From the NCBI GenBank assembly GCA_944358665.1, contig CALVRP010000126.1, forward strand, positions 1 through 13,780: a stretch of DNA of 13,780 nt, in the 5' to 3' direction. Made by a program: the position numbers and the translations under genes. How positions within the stretch are numbered: position 1 is the stretch's first letter; every line of letters starts with the position of its first letter. Source of the stretch: an uncultured Bacilli bacterium (GTDB lineage: Bacteria > Bacillota_I > Bacilli_A > RF39 > UBA660). Positions 7,137 to 13,745 of the stretch are shown here, piece by piece. The notes under the pieces are model-generated. The model was given only the letters and a program-made list of their open reading frames with translations. It did not search any database and had not been told where the DNA came from.

Positions 7137-7215
7137 ACACTAACTTAATAAGCAGTATAAGAAATAATATGATAATCATGAGATGATATATTTCAAAATG
7201 ATTTTTCTTGTTCAT
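7135..7215 (-). CDS. 26-residue hydrophobic peptide, putative type I toxin
   Basis: Reading the minus strand, ATG at 7215 is preceded by AGGAG with 8 bases between; a nearer ATG at 7221 is only 2 bases from it and is less likely. The peptide starts MNKKNHFEIYHLM, continues as an uninterrupted run of Ile, Leu and Phe, and ends IKLV. It is thus one short membrane helix with a basic, polar N-terminus. This is the usual form of type I toxins (Fst, TxpA, BsrG and 'holin-like' peptides), which insert into the cell's own membrane. I see no clear family signature beyond a loose similarity to the Y-x-x-L-M-I opening of TxpA/BsrG peptides. A leader of about 75 bases precedes it, with a possible -10 TATTAT near 7296-7301. 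Convergent RNA and shared terminator make the type I reading much stronger than the peptide alone. Confidence 0.6.
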   Translation of the reverse strand: MNKKNHFEIYHLMIIILFLILLIKLV

Positions 7216-7446
7216 AACCATCACTCCTGTCTTTCAAAGATAACCCCCTGAAAAGAAAGCGTGCTACCTGTGGCTTATAAGTTTCTCTACATATATAATA
7301 CGACATAAAAAAGAAAAACCCTTTTTATTTTTTAATTATTTTAAATTTATAATTATTTTGAAATTAAAAATGATAACTTTAGAATAATTATATTTTTTTG
7401 TAATTAAATTAATTGAAAATAATAAACTCTATTAGGAGGTAAGATA

Positions 7447-8247
7447 ATGAAAAAGATAGTTCCTTTCAAAAAAGATATTACATTAGATACTAATATTGCT
7501 GGTATTAATAGTATTTCACTTGAACATACTTTAGAAAAAACTGAAGAAAATGTAATTAGTGGTAATTTTATTATAAGCGGTACTTATAAAATGACGCCAT
7601 CTAGTATTAATCTTGATAACTTTGAATATAAGTTGCCGGTAAATATAACGGTTGATAAGAAGTATAATATTGATGATGTTACAGTAGATATTAATGACTT
7701 TTACTATGAAGTTATTAATGACCGAATACTTTCAATTAATATTGAAGTAGTTATTGATAATTTAGAAGAAAAAAGTGAACCATTGGAAGAGAAAAATTTA
7801 GAAGAAAAGGAGGTTTTGGAAATGGGTGTTAAAGATAAAGAAGTTTTAGAAGAAAATAAAGAGAACATTAAAAATACTGAAGAAATTGTGGAAGAAACTA
7901 GAGAAGATATTAAAGAGTCTAAAGAAAATGTCCAAAAAGAAGATACGCGAGAAGAAGTTTCAGAAAAAGAAGCATCATCTAAAGAAGAAAATAAAGAAAT
8001 TGAAAGTGTTCCTGCAGAAACTAATGATGCCGATGTGCGTGATAATGAAGAAGTGAAGTCAATTTTTAGTGGTATTAATGACAATGATAATTATGTGGTT
8101 TATAGAATTCATGTTGTTACCGAAAATGATACAATTGAAAATATTATAGAGGAATATCAAACAAATAGAGAAGCTTTAGAGGCGTATAATGATCTAGCAA
8201 GCGTAAAAATTGGCGATAAATTAATAATCGCAGATAATGGAAATTAA
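7447..8247 (+). CDS. SpoVID-like spore coat morphogenetic protein (SPOCS domain + LysM)
   Basis: It has 266 residues; start preceded by AGGAGGT with 6 bases between. The N-terminal part (about 1-112) matches the SPOCS pattern of SpoVID/SipL proteins: an opening beta segment, INSISLEHTL, then VISGNFIISGTYKMT and LPVNITVD. The middle (113-200) is an acidic, Glu/Lys-rich and probably disordered linker. The C-terminus (about 214-262, YRIHVVTENDTIENIIEEYQ...ASVKIGDKLIIA) is a LysM module, which binds peptidoglycan or, in SpoVID, lipid II-linked targets. In Bacillus SpoVID lets the coat encase the forespore and is the first gene of a spoVID-ysxE operon; the next gene here is a CotS/YsxE-type protein overlapping by 11 bases, the same arrangement. 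It is shorter than Bacillus SpoVID (about 575 residues), mainly in the linker. No sigma-E promoter could be assigned. Confidence 0.82.
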   Translation: MKKIVPFKKDITLDTNIAGINSISLEHTLEKTEENVISGNFIISGTYKMTPSSINLDNFEYKLPVNITVDKKYNIDDVTVDINDFYYEVINDRILSINIEVVIDNLEEKSEPLEEKNLEEKEVLEMGVKDKEVLEENKENIKNTEEIVEETREDIKESKENVQKEDTREEVSEKEASSKEENKEIESVPAETNDADVRDNEEVKSIFSGINDNDNYVVYRIHVVTENDTIENIIEEYQTNREALEAYNDLASVKIGDKLIIADNGN

Positions 8248-9121
8248 TACCGCTTTAAGAAAATTTACGTTGGTACCTAAAGAGTATATTAATAAAGGCC
8301 AGGCGACTATTGTTAATACTCATAAGGGCCGGTTTGTATTTAAAAATAGTAATATTAATCCGCAAATAATGGAATATTTAAAGTCGCGCAATTTTGACTA
8401 TATGCCTAGATGTATAAATTCAAACTATGATGATTACAGAATAGATGAGTATATTGAAGGATATGATATTCCAAAAGAACAAAAGATGCTTGATTTAATT
8501 CATTTAGTAGCTTTATTACATAGCAAAACAACACATTATAAAGAAATTGATGAAGAATATTATGAAGAGATTTATGATGATATTAGTGGAAATATTGAGT
8601 ATTTATATGGATATTATACAGATATAATTACTTTAATTGAAAGTAAAGTATACATGAGTCCTAGTGAATATTTACTGGCTAGAAATATTAATAAAGTTTA
8701 TTTTATGATTGATAAGTGTAGTGAAAGACTTGAAGAATGGCATGCTTTAGTTAAAGAAAAAAAGAAACAACGAAATGTTGTTCTTCATAATAATTTATCT
8801 CTTGACCATTTTATCAGAAATGATCGTTCATATTTAATTAGTTGGGATAAAGCGAAAATTGGAAATCCTGTATTTGATATATATAAACTTTATAAAAGGC
8901 ATGCTTTGGAATTTGATTTTTCAGACATTTTAAGAGAGTATGAAAAACATTATCCGCTCCTTAGAGAAGAGAAAGAACTTTTTGATGTATTAGTTATTAT
9001 GCCGGATGTTATTACTTTAAACAATAATGAGTATGAAAACTGTAAAGAAGTAAACCGGTTTATTGATTTTTTAGATAAGGCTAATTCTCTTACCAAAAGA
9101 AGAGCCGAAAAAGAGCAATAA
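8237..9121 (+). CDS. CotS/YsxE-family kinase-like spore coat protein, probably catalytically inactive
   Basis: It has 294 residues, starting inside the end of the spoVID-like gene. The fold is that of the small phosphotransferases (CotS, YutH, YsxE) related to aminoglycoside kinases: N-lobe strands with GRFVFK (31-36, candidate ATP lysine), a hinge-like RIDEYIEGYD (68-77), an LLHSKTTHYKE segment (93-103), the catalytic-loop equivalent HNNLSLDHF (184-192) and ISWDKAKIGNPVFDIYKLYKR (201-221), where Asp204 replaces the DFG aspartate. In the loop the expected H-x-D is H-N-N and the later Asn is His, so the catalytic base is missing; Asp190 is out of register. A structural coat role instead of sugar or small-molecule phosphorylation is inferred. 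Synteny with the SpoVID-like gene supports the assignment. It probably ends at the hairpin after 9300. Confidence 0.85.
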   Translation: MEINTALRKFTLVPKEYINKGQATIVNTHKGRFVFKNSNINPQIMEYLKSRNFDYMPRCINSNYDDYRIDEYIEGYDIPKEQKMLDLIHLVALLHSKTTHYKEIDEEYYEEIYDDISGNIEYLYGYYTDIITLIESKVYMSPSEYLLARNINKVYFMIDKCSERLEEWHALVKEKKKQRNVVLHNNLSLDHFIRNDRSYLISWDKAKIGNPVFDIYKLYKRHALEFDFSDILREYEKHYPLLREEKELFDVLVIMPDVITLNNNEYENCKEVNRFIDFLDKANSLTKRRAEKEQ

Positions 9122-9269
9122 ATAGAAATACTAGAAATATGAACAATAAAATGACATTGAATCTAGTAACGATAAAAAGTGTTAAAAATATTTGATATAT
9201 AACTATTACAAAACATATTAACCCTAAAATACACCATTTACCACGGCCACACCACCAATTTCTGCGCAT
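9090..9269 (-). CDS. Small two-helix membrane protein, antisense to the end of the kinase-like gene
   Basis: It has 59 residues from the ATG at 9269, which has AGGTG 6 bases upstream; an ATG two codons earlier abuts that site. A short polar, Trp/Cys-rich head (MRRNWWCGRGKWC) precedes two hydrophobic segments (about 14-33 and 39-59). A -10-like TATACT lies about 20 bases upstream on the minus strand. Its last 32 bases overlap the 3' end of the kinase-like gene on the other strand. AT-rich noncoding DNA read backwards easily yields Phe/Ile/Leu-rich frames, so the call rests on the start signals and the non-random head. No family is recognised. Confidence 0.45.
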   Translation of the reverse strand: MRRNWWCGRGKWCILGLICFVIVIYQIFLTLFIVTRFNVILLFIFLVFLFIALFRLFFW

Positions 9270-9299
9270 ATTCATCACCTAATATAGTATATTAATGAC

Positions 9300-9344
9300 A
9301 AATAGACCATTGTGGGGATTGGTCTATTTTATATTGTTTTTTTC
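9300..9344 (+). terminator. Intrinsic terminator ahead of the second pilin-like gene
   Basis: A perfect 10-bp stem (9300-9309 with 9320-9329) with a G-rich 10-base loop runs into TTATATTGTTTTTTT. It would end plus-strand transcripts from the spoVID-like operon. The T-run also contains the -35 of the next promoter. Confidence 0.75.
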
Positions 9345-9362
9345 TATTTAATAAGGTATAAT
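9334..9362 (+). promoter_or_regulatory. Promoter of the second pilin-like gene
   Basis: TTGTTT (9334-9339), a 17-base spacer and a perfect TATAAT (9357-9362), followed by AGGAGGGG at 9373-9380 and the ATG at 9387. Confidence 0.6.
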
Positions 9363-9386
9363 GTAATTATCATAGGAGGGGTCGTT

Positions 9387-9944
9387 ATGAAGAAAAACGG
9401 TTTTATCACTTCCGCGCTTTTATATGGTATTCTTGCTTTATTTTTAATATTAATGTTAGGTAGTTTGGCTATTTTAGCTAATAGAAAAATGAGTATGGAT
9501 ACTTTAAAAGAGGCGGCTTTAGAAGATGTTGGTAGTGCTAGTGGCATTAGTGGTTTTTATAACATTTGGCGAACTGATGGTTTTTTAGAAGAGGCTGGGG
9601 GTTATGCTAATAACAGTGCTGGCTTAAATGGAACGTGGGAAACTAACAGTACAACTCCATATTTTATTTTTTCGACTGGTAGTTATCAAAATATTAGTGG
9701 AGTGTATTTAAATTTAACAGAACCTGTCAAGAGTGATATGACCGTGACAGTATATTATTCTGATACTAAAGAATTTACTGACTATCAAAGAGTTATCGGT
9801 ACATTAACTACTAATTCTAGTTCAATATCTTTTAGTTTTACTAATGGTAATCATAAATATATAAGATTGCAGATAGGGAATCAGGCTGGACTTACTTATC
9901 AAATAAATGAAATAAGTTTGATTGTTCAAAAAGATGAAAACTAA
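9387..9944 (+). CDS. Pilin-like surface protein without Glu5, beta-rich C-terminal domain
   Basis: It has 185 residues from the ATG at 9387 (AGGAGGGG, 6-base spacing); the open frame further upstream has no start signal and crosses the terminator and promoter. The N-terminus, MKKNGFITSALLYGILALFLILMLG, resembles a type IV prepilin leader (basic residues, Gly-Phe, then a long hydrophobic helix to about 33, then ANRKMSMDTLKEAAL as its polar continuation). It lacks the Glu at mature +5 that most pilins need. From about 60 on it is Ser/Thr/Asn-rich and beta-rich (ISGVYLNLTEP; MTVTVYYSDT; HKYIRLQIGN; INEISLIV), reminiscent of a small discoidin- or carbohydrate-binding-like sandwich, but I cannot assign a family. 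It is alone between its own promoter and the pheS T-box, and its role is unknown. Confidence 0.85.
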   Translation: MKKNGFITSALLYGILALFLILMLGSLAILANRKMSMDTLKEAALEDVGSASGISGFYNIWRTDGFLEEAGGYANNSAGLNGTWETNSTTPYFIFSTGSYQNISGVYLNLTEPVKSDMTVTVYYSDTKEFTDYQRVIGTLTTNSSSISFSFTNGNHKYIRLQIGNQAGLTYQINEISLIVQKDEN

Positions 9945-9976
9945 TATTAAAAAAATGTTTAAATTTAAGAAAAATG

Positions 9977-9985
9977 TGTTATAAT
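9977..9985 (+). promoter_or_regulatory. Extended -10 promoter of the T-box-pheST operon (TGTTATAAT)
   Basis: TGn plus TATAAT, with a weak -35 (TGTTTA near 9956). Predicted start near 9992, at the beginning of the T-box leader. Confidence 0.55.
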
Positions 9986-9991
9986 TGTTGT

Positions 9992-10212
9992 AGTTATTTA
10001 AAAGCAACGACCAAAAAGTAGTAGTAAAAGCCCTTGTTTTACAGAGAGCTAGCGTAAGGTGAAAGGCTAGTAAATAATCTTTTATGAATTCACTTTGGTA
10101 GCTGTATATGCAAAGATATACCGTTTAGGCGCGTTAAGCTTTAGAGGTAAGTTAAACTTATAAAATAAGGTGGTACCACGTTATATACGTCCTTATATTT
10201 ATAAGTTTTTTT
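9992..10212 (+). promoter_or_regulatory. T-box riboswitch, phenylalanine-specific
   Basis: This leader reads the charging state of tRNA-Phe and controls transcription of pheST. Stem I shows the conserved AGAGAGCTAGCG...GGTGAAAGGCTAG distal part (10043-10070). The specifier codon TTC (Phe) is at 10089-10091 in GAATTCAC. The T-box sequence AGGTGGTACCACG is at 10168-10180; its GGTG bulge pairs with the uncharged tRNA CCA end. The antiterminator competes with a terminator (10154-10170 with 10191-10208, then T-run to 10212). Uncharged tRNA-Phe should allow read-through into pheS. Confidence 0.93.
10154..10212 (+). terminator. Conditional terminator of the pheST T-box
   Basis: The arms AACTTATAAAATAAGG and CCTTATATTTATAAGTT pair with one bulge and are followed by T7. 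The left arm and the T-box sequence alternatively form the antiterminator. Confidence 0.85.
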
Positions 10213-10229
10213 ATTTAAGGAGGAGTATT

Positions 10230-11270
10230 ATGGAACTTGAAAATATTTTAGAAAATTTAAAAAACGAATTAGTAAATGTAAATGCTGAGCATCAGTTAAA
10301 TGAAGTAAAAACTAAATATTTAGGAAAAAAAGGTAGTATTACCAGTTTGTCTTCAAAAATAAAAGATTTATCAGTAGAGGAAAAGAAAACTTTTGGAGCT
10401 AGTTTAAATAAAATTAAAACTGAAGCAACAAATTTAATAAATAATAAAAAAGAGGAGATTGAAACAAATTTATTAAATGAAAAGCTAAAAAATGAAAGTG
10501 TTGATATTAGTCTTCCAGCTATCCAAATTCCTGTTGGGGCTCCAAATATAGTGGAAAAAATTGTTGAGGATATTGAAGAATTATTAATGTCAATGGGATA
10601 TGATGTTGTTGATGGTCCAGAAATAGAACTTGATAAATATAATTTTGAAATGCTCAACCTACCTAAAGGTCATCCCGCTAGAGATGCCCAAGATACTTTC
10701 TATGTTCAAGGTGAAGAATTACTTTTAAGAAGTCAAACTTCACCAGTTCAAGTAAGAACAATGTTAGAAGGTAAAGGTGAAAAACCGATTAGAATGATTT
10801 GTCCAGGTAAAACTTATAGACGTGATGATGATGATGCGACGCATTCACATCAATTTATGCAGATAGAAGGACTACTTGTTGATAAAAATATTAGTTTATC
10901 AGATTTAAAGGGTACTTTTGATGTTATTGCTAAGCATTTATTTGGTGAAGATTGTGAAACTAGATTTAGACCTAGTTATTATCCGTTTACGGAACCTTCA
11001 GTAGAAATGGATATTAGTTGTCATGTTTGTAAAGGAAAAGGTTGTCCTATTTGTAAAAATACTGGTTGGATTACAGTTTCTGGTGCTGGCATGGTACATC
11101 CTAATGTTCTTAAAAATTGTGGCTATGATCCTAAAGAGTGGAGTGGTTTTGCCTTTGGTTTTGGAGCTGAAAGACTTGCCATGCTTAAATATAATATTGA
11201 TGATTTAAGAGTATTTTATACTAATGATTTACGTGAGAGTAAAACATTTGACAGAAAGGAGGCTAACTAA
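10230..11270 (+). CDS. pheS: Phenylalanyl-tRNA synthetase alpha subunit
   Basis: This is the catalytic subunit of the (alpha-beta)2 enzyme that charges tRNA-Phe. It has 346 residues, normal for bacterial PheS. The ATG at 10230 follows AAGGAGG with 7 bases between; the longer open frame from 10170 starts inside the T-box and is not coding. Residues 1-85 form the coiled-coil arm that contacts tRNA; the class II core follows, with PGKTYRRDDDDATHSHQF (192-209, motif 2), FRPSYYPFTEPSVE (246-259), GAGMVHPNVL (285-294) and motif 3 GFAFGFGAERLAM (306-318), which also forms the phenylalanine pocket. A four-cysteine insertion (Cys264, 267, 272 and 275), as in many Firmicute PheS proteins, may bind a metal. 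The stop overlaps the pheT start by one base (TAATG). Controlled by the T-box. Confidence 0.98.
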   Translation: MELENILENLKNELVNVNAEHQLNEVKTKYLGKKGSITSLSSKIKDLSVEEKKTFGASLNKIKTEATNLINNKKEEIETNLLNEKLKNESVDISLPAIQIPVGAPNIVEKIVEDIEELLMSMGYDVVDGPEIELDKYNFEMLNLPKGHPARDAQDTFYVQGEELLLRSQTSPVQVRTMLEGKGEKPIRMICPGKTYRRDDDDATHSHQFMQIEGLLVDKNISLSDLKGTFDVIAKHLFGEDCETRFRPSYYPFTEPSVEMDISCHVCKGKGCPICKNTGWITVSGAGMVHPNVLKNCGYDPKEWSGFAFGFGAERLAMLKYNIDDLRVFYTNDLRESKTFDRKEAN

Positions 11271-13639
11271 TGATTAGTTTAGAGTGGGTTAAAGATTATA
11301 TTGATATTAGTGATCAAGACTTGAAAGAACTAGCTGTGAAAATAACAAAAGCTGGTATTAATATTGAAAAAGTTATTACTAATCATATTGATAATTTGGT
11401 AATTGGTGAAGTTACTGAATGTGTGATGCACCCTGACTCTGATCACTTACATGTTTGTCAGGTTAATATTGGTGATGAAGTAAAGCAAATTGTTTGTGGG
11501 GCCCCTAATGTTCGTGAAGGTTTGAAAGTGATTGTTGCTTTACCAGGCGCTGTACTACCAGGAAATTTTGAAATTAAAAAAAGTAAGATTCGTGGTGTAG
11601 AATCAAATGGTATGATTTGTGCTTTATATGAACTTGGATTAGAAGAAAAAAATGATAAAACTTATAGTAAAGGGATTGAAGAGTTAGACTCTAAAGCTAA
11701 AGTTGGCGCTGATGCAATGCAATATCTTAATTTAGAAGATACTTTATATGAACTGGATATTCATAAACATCGCAATAATGATTGTTATTATCACATTGGT
11801 TTTGCTTATGAAATCGCAGCAATTTTAAATAGAAAAGTTACTTTACCTGCTGATGATACTAATCCCATTAAAGATGAGGTGAAGAATCATTTTAGTTTAA
11901 ATGTAGATACAGATAAATGTCCGTATTATTTAGCAAAAATGGTAACGGATGTTAAAATTGGCGAGTCACCAGACTTTATTAAAAGAAGATTAAATGCTTA
12001 TGGCATGCGTTCTATCAATAATGTTGTTGACATTTCTAATTATGTAATGCTTGAATATGGACAACCGCTTCATTTCTTTGATAAAGATACTTTAGGTGAT
12101 AAAATTGTTGTCAGAGATGCTAAAGAAGGCGAAGAAGTTAAAACTTTAGATGGTGTTCTTCGTACTTTAACCGCTAATGATATTGTTATTACTGATGGTA
12201 AAAATCCAGTATGTGTGGCTGGCGTTATGGGGGGCGAAAGTACTGAAGTTACCGATAATACTAAAAATATTTTGATTGAAAGTGCGATTTTCGATAGTGT
12301 AAGTATTCGTAATACTTCAGCACGTTTAAACTTAAGAAGTGAGGCTTCTATTCGTTATGGAAAAGGTCTTAGCTATGAATATACAAATAAAGCTATTGAA
12401 AGAGCTTGCTATTTACTTGAAAAATATGCCGGTGCGAAAGTACTTACTGGTACAGTAAAACATGACAAAGTTGATAAAACGCCTAAAGTGGTTACATTTA
12501 GACCAGAAGAAATTAATACGTTACTTGGTATAACTATTTCTCCTGATGATGTTAAAGTTGAACTTGAACGTCTAGATTTCCCTTATGAATATAAAGATGG
12601 TATATTTAAAACTACTATTCCAAGCCGTAGATTAGATATTGAGCCATATGTTAATGATATTGCTGAAGAAGTTGGAAGATTATACGGTTATCATAATTTA
12701 GTATCTACTTTACCAAAAGTTCCAATAAAAAAAGGTGTATATGCGAAAGACATTGAATATCGTAAATTTATTTCTAAAAGACTTAGAACTTTAGGCTTAA
12801 ATGAAGTTAAAACTTATACTTTAACTTCTCCAGAAATGGCTAAGATGTTTAAATATGAAGAAAAAGAAAATGCCATTTTGCCAAATCCTATGAGTATTGA
12901 TAAATCAGTAGTTAGAACAACTTTAATTCCATCGCTTTTAAATGTTTATGAATATAATCGCCAACGGAAAGTTAAAGATATTATGTTTTATGAAATTGCG
13001 AAAACATATGATGTGGATTTTGAAGAAGAAAGTAAGGTTACTATGCTTATGAAAGGCGAGTATTTAAGTAGCAAGTGGCAGGGAATAAATGTTAAAGTAG
13101 ATTTTTATTTAATTAAAGGGCTTGTAGAAAATTTGCTTGATTCATTAGGTTTTAAAAACCGTTATACTTTTGAAAAAATAAATACTAAAGATTTACATCC
13201 AGGAATAAGCGCTAAAATAACGCTTGATAGAAAAATGATTGGAGTAGTTGGTAAAGTTCATCCATTACTTACTAAAGATGATGTTTACGTAGCTGAACTT
13301 TCATTAGAAGCTTTAATGAGTAGAGTAAAACCAATCAAATTTAAAGCTGCTCCTAAATATCCAGAGATTGTTAAAGATTTAGCGTTTGTTATGAAGAAAG
13401 ATGTGTCCACAGAAGTGATTGAGAAAGTTATTAAAAAAGCTGGTGGCCGTTTGCTTACAGATGTTCATGTGTTTGATGTATATACTGGCAACAATGTAGC
13501 TGACGATGAGAAGTCAGTAGCATATAATTTAACTTTCCAAGATCCAAACAGGACATTAACTGAAGAAGAAGTTATAAAAGTCTTTGAAAATATTATTGAA
13601 AAAGTTGAAAAAGAAACAGTAGCAAAACTTCGAAAATAA
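11270..13639 (+). CDS. pheT: Phenylalanyl-tRNA synthetase beta subunit
   Basis: This is the structural and editing subunit of PheRS. It has 789 residues, the usual length. Domains in order: N-terminal B1 (1-40); an OB-fold tRNA-binding domain (about 41-150, LVIGEVTECVMHPDSDHLHVC, KIRGVESNGMICA); the B3/B4 editing domain that hydrolyses Tyr-tRNA-Phe (about 200-375); the B5 domain (about 405-475), ending SRRLDIEPYVNDIAEEVGRLYGY; the catalytic-like core (about 480-690), lacking class II motifs as expected; and the ferredoxin-like anticodon-binding domain FDX-ACB (about 697-789, KYPEIVKDLAFVM to KLRK). The start is coupled to the pheS stop, with AAAGGAGG at 11256-11263. A terminator follows immediately. 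No lesions were seen over its 2.4 kb. Confidence 0.98.
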   Translation: MISLEWVKDYIDISDQDLKELAVKITKAGINIEKVITNHIDNLVIGEVTECVMHPDSDHLHVCQVNIGDEVKQIVCGAPNVREGLKVIVALPGAVLPGNFEIKKSKIRGVESNGMICALYELGLEEKNDKTYSKGIEELDSKAKVGADAMQYLNLEDTLYELDIHKHRNNDCYYHIGFAYEIAAILNRKVTLPADDTNPIKDEVKNHFSLNVDTDKCPYYLAKMVTDVKIGESPDFIKRRLNAYGMRSINNVVDISNYVMLEYGQPLHFFDKDTLGDKIVVRDAKEGEEVKTLDGVLRTLTANDIVITDGKNPVCVAGVMGGESTEVTDNTKNILIESAIFDSVSIRNTSARLNLRSEASIRYGKGLSYEYTNKAIERACYLLEKYAGAKVLTGTVKHDKVDKTPKVVTFRPEEINTLLGITISPDDVKVELERLDFPYEYKDGIFKTTIPSRRLDIEPYVNDIAEEVGRLYGYHNLVSTLPKVPIKKGVYAKDIEYRKFISKRLRTLGLNEVKTYTLTSPEMAKMFKYEEKENAILPNPMSIDKSVVRTTLIPSLLNVYEYNRQRKVKDIMFYEIAKTYDVDFEEESKVTMLMKGEYLSSKWQGINVKVDFYLIKGLVENLLDSLGFKNRYTFEKINTKDLHPGISAKITLDRKMIGVVGKVHPLLTKDDVYVAELSLEALMSRVKPIKFKAAPKYPEIVKDLAFVMKKDVSTEVIEKVIKKAGGRLLTDVHVFDVYTGNNVADDEKSVAYNLTFQDPNRTLTEEEVIKVFENIIEKVEKETVAKLRK

Positions 13640-13671
13640 AAGTAAACATGCAAAAAATGTTTACTTTTTTT
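13638..13671 (+). terminator. Intrinsic terminator after pheT
   Basis: A perfect 12-bp stem (13638-13649 with 13657-13668), a 7-base loop GCAAAAA and T7 (13665-13671). It begins within the pheT stop codon. Confidence 0.9.
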
Positions 13672-13701
13672 GTTAATTTCATATAATAAAGTAAATTGTA
13701 A

Positions 13702-13730
13702 TTGACAAATTATAAAATATATAATAAAAT
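13702..13730 (+). promoter_or_regulatory. Promoter of the tRNA gene
   Basis: A consensus TTGACA (13702-13707), a 17-base spacer and TAAAAT (13725-13730), 15 bases before the tRNA. A perfect TATAAT at 13720 would leave only 12 bases of spacing and is less likely. Confidence 0.65.
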
Positions 13731-13745
13731 TATATTGTCTTATTT

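Larger units (their letters stand above)
7065..7281. repeat. Two-part imperfect direct repeat bracketing the toxin-antitoxin pair
   Basis: GCTTACAAG (7065-7073) and GCTTATAAG (7273-7281) differ by one base. Close by, GGTGCCTG (7073-7080) resembles CGTGCTACCTG (7260-7270), but the two elements are in swapped order. Direct repeats placed this way make the antitoxin RNA complementary to the toxin mRNA leader. The match is short and could partly be chance. Confidence 0.4.
6958..7446. other. 489-base gap without a conventional gene
   Basis: From left to right: 6958-7016 is AT-rich with no clear terminator for the upstream gene; 7017-7300 holds the putative type I toxin-antitoxin locus; 7300-7420 is very AT-rich and must hold the promoter of the spoVID-like gene, of which I see only a doubtful TTGAAA at 7358; 7434-7440 is the AGGAGGT ribosome binding site of that gene. 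Confidence 0.6.

Noticed and set aside
7300..7335. Terminator from A-run and T-run around 7307-7332
   Set aside because: The possible stem is only A-T pairs around CCC and would be very weak; I take it as compositional.
7704..8084. 126-residue Ser/Leu-rich minus-strand frame
   Set aside because: It is the reverse reading of the Glu/Lys-rich linker of the spoVID-like gene and has no start signals.
9312..9386. 25-residue N-terminal extension of the second pilin-like protein
   Set aside because: It crosses a terminator stem and the promoter; AGGAGGGG precedes the ATG at 9387.
10170..10229. 20-residue N-terminal extension of PheS
   Set aside because: It lies inside the T-box antiterminator/terminator; the ATG at 10230 follows AAGGAGG and matches the family start.
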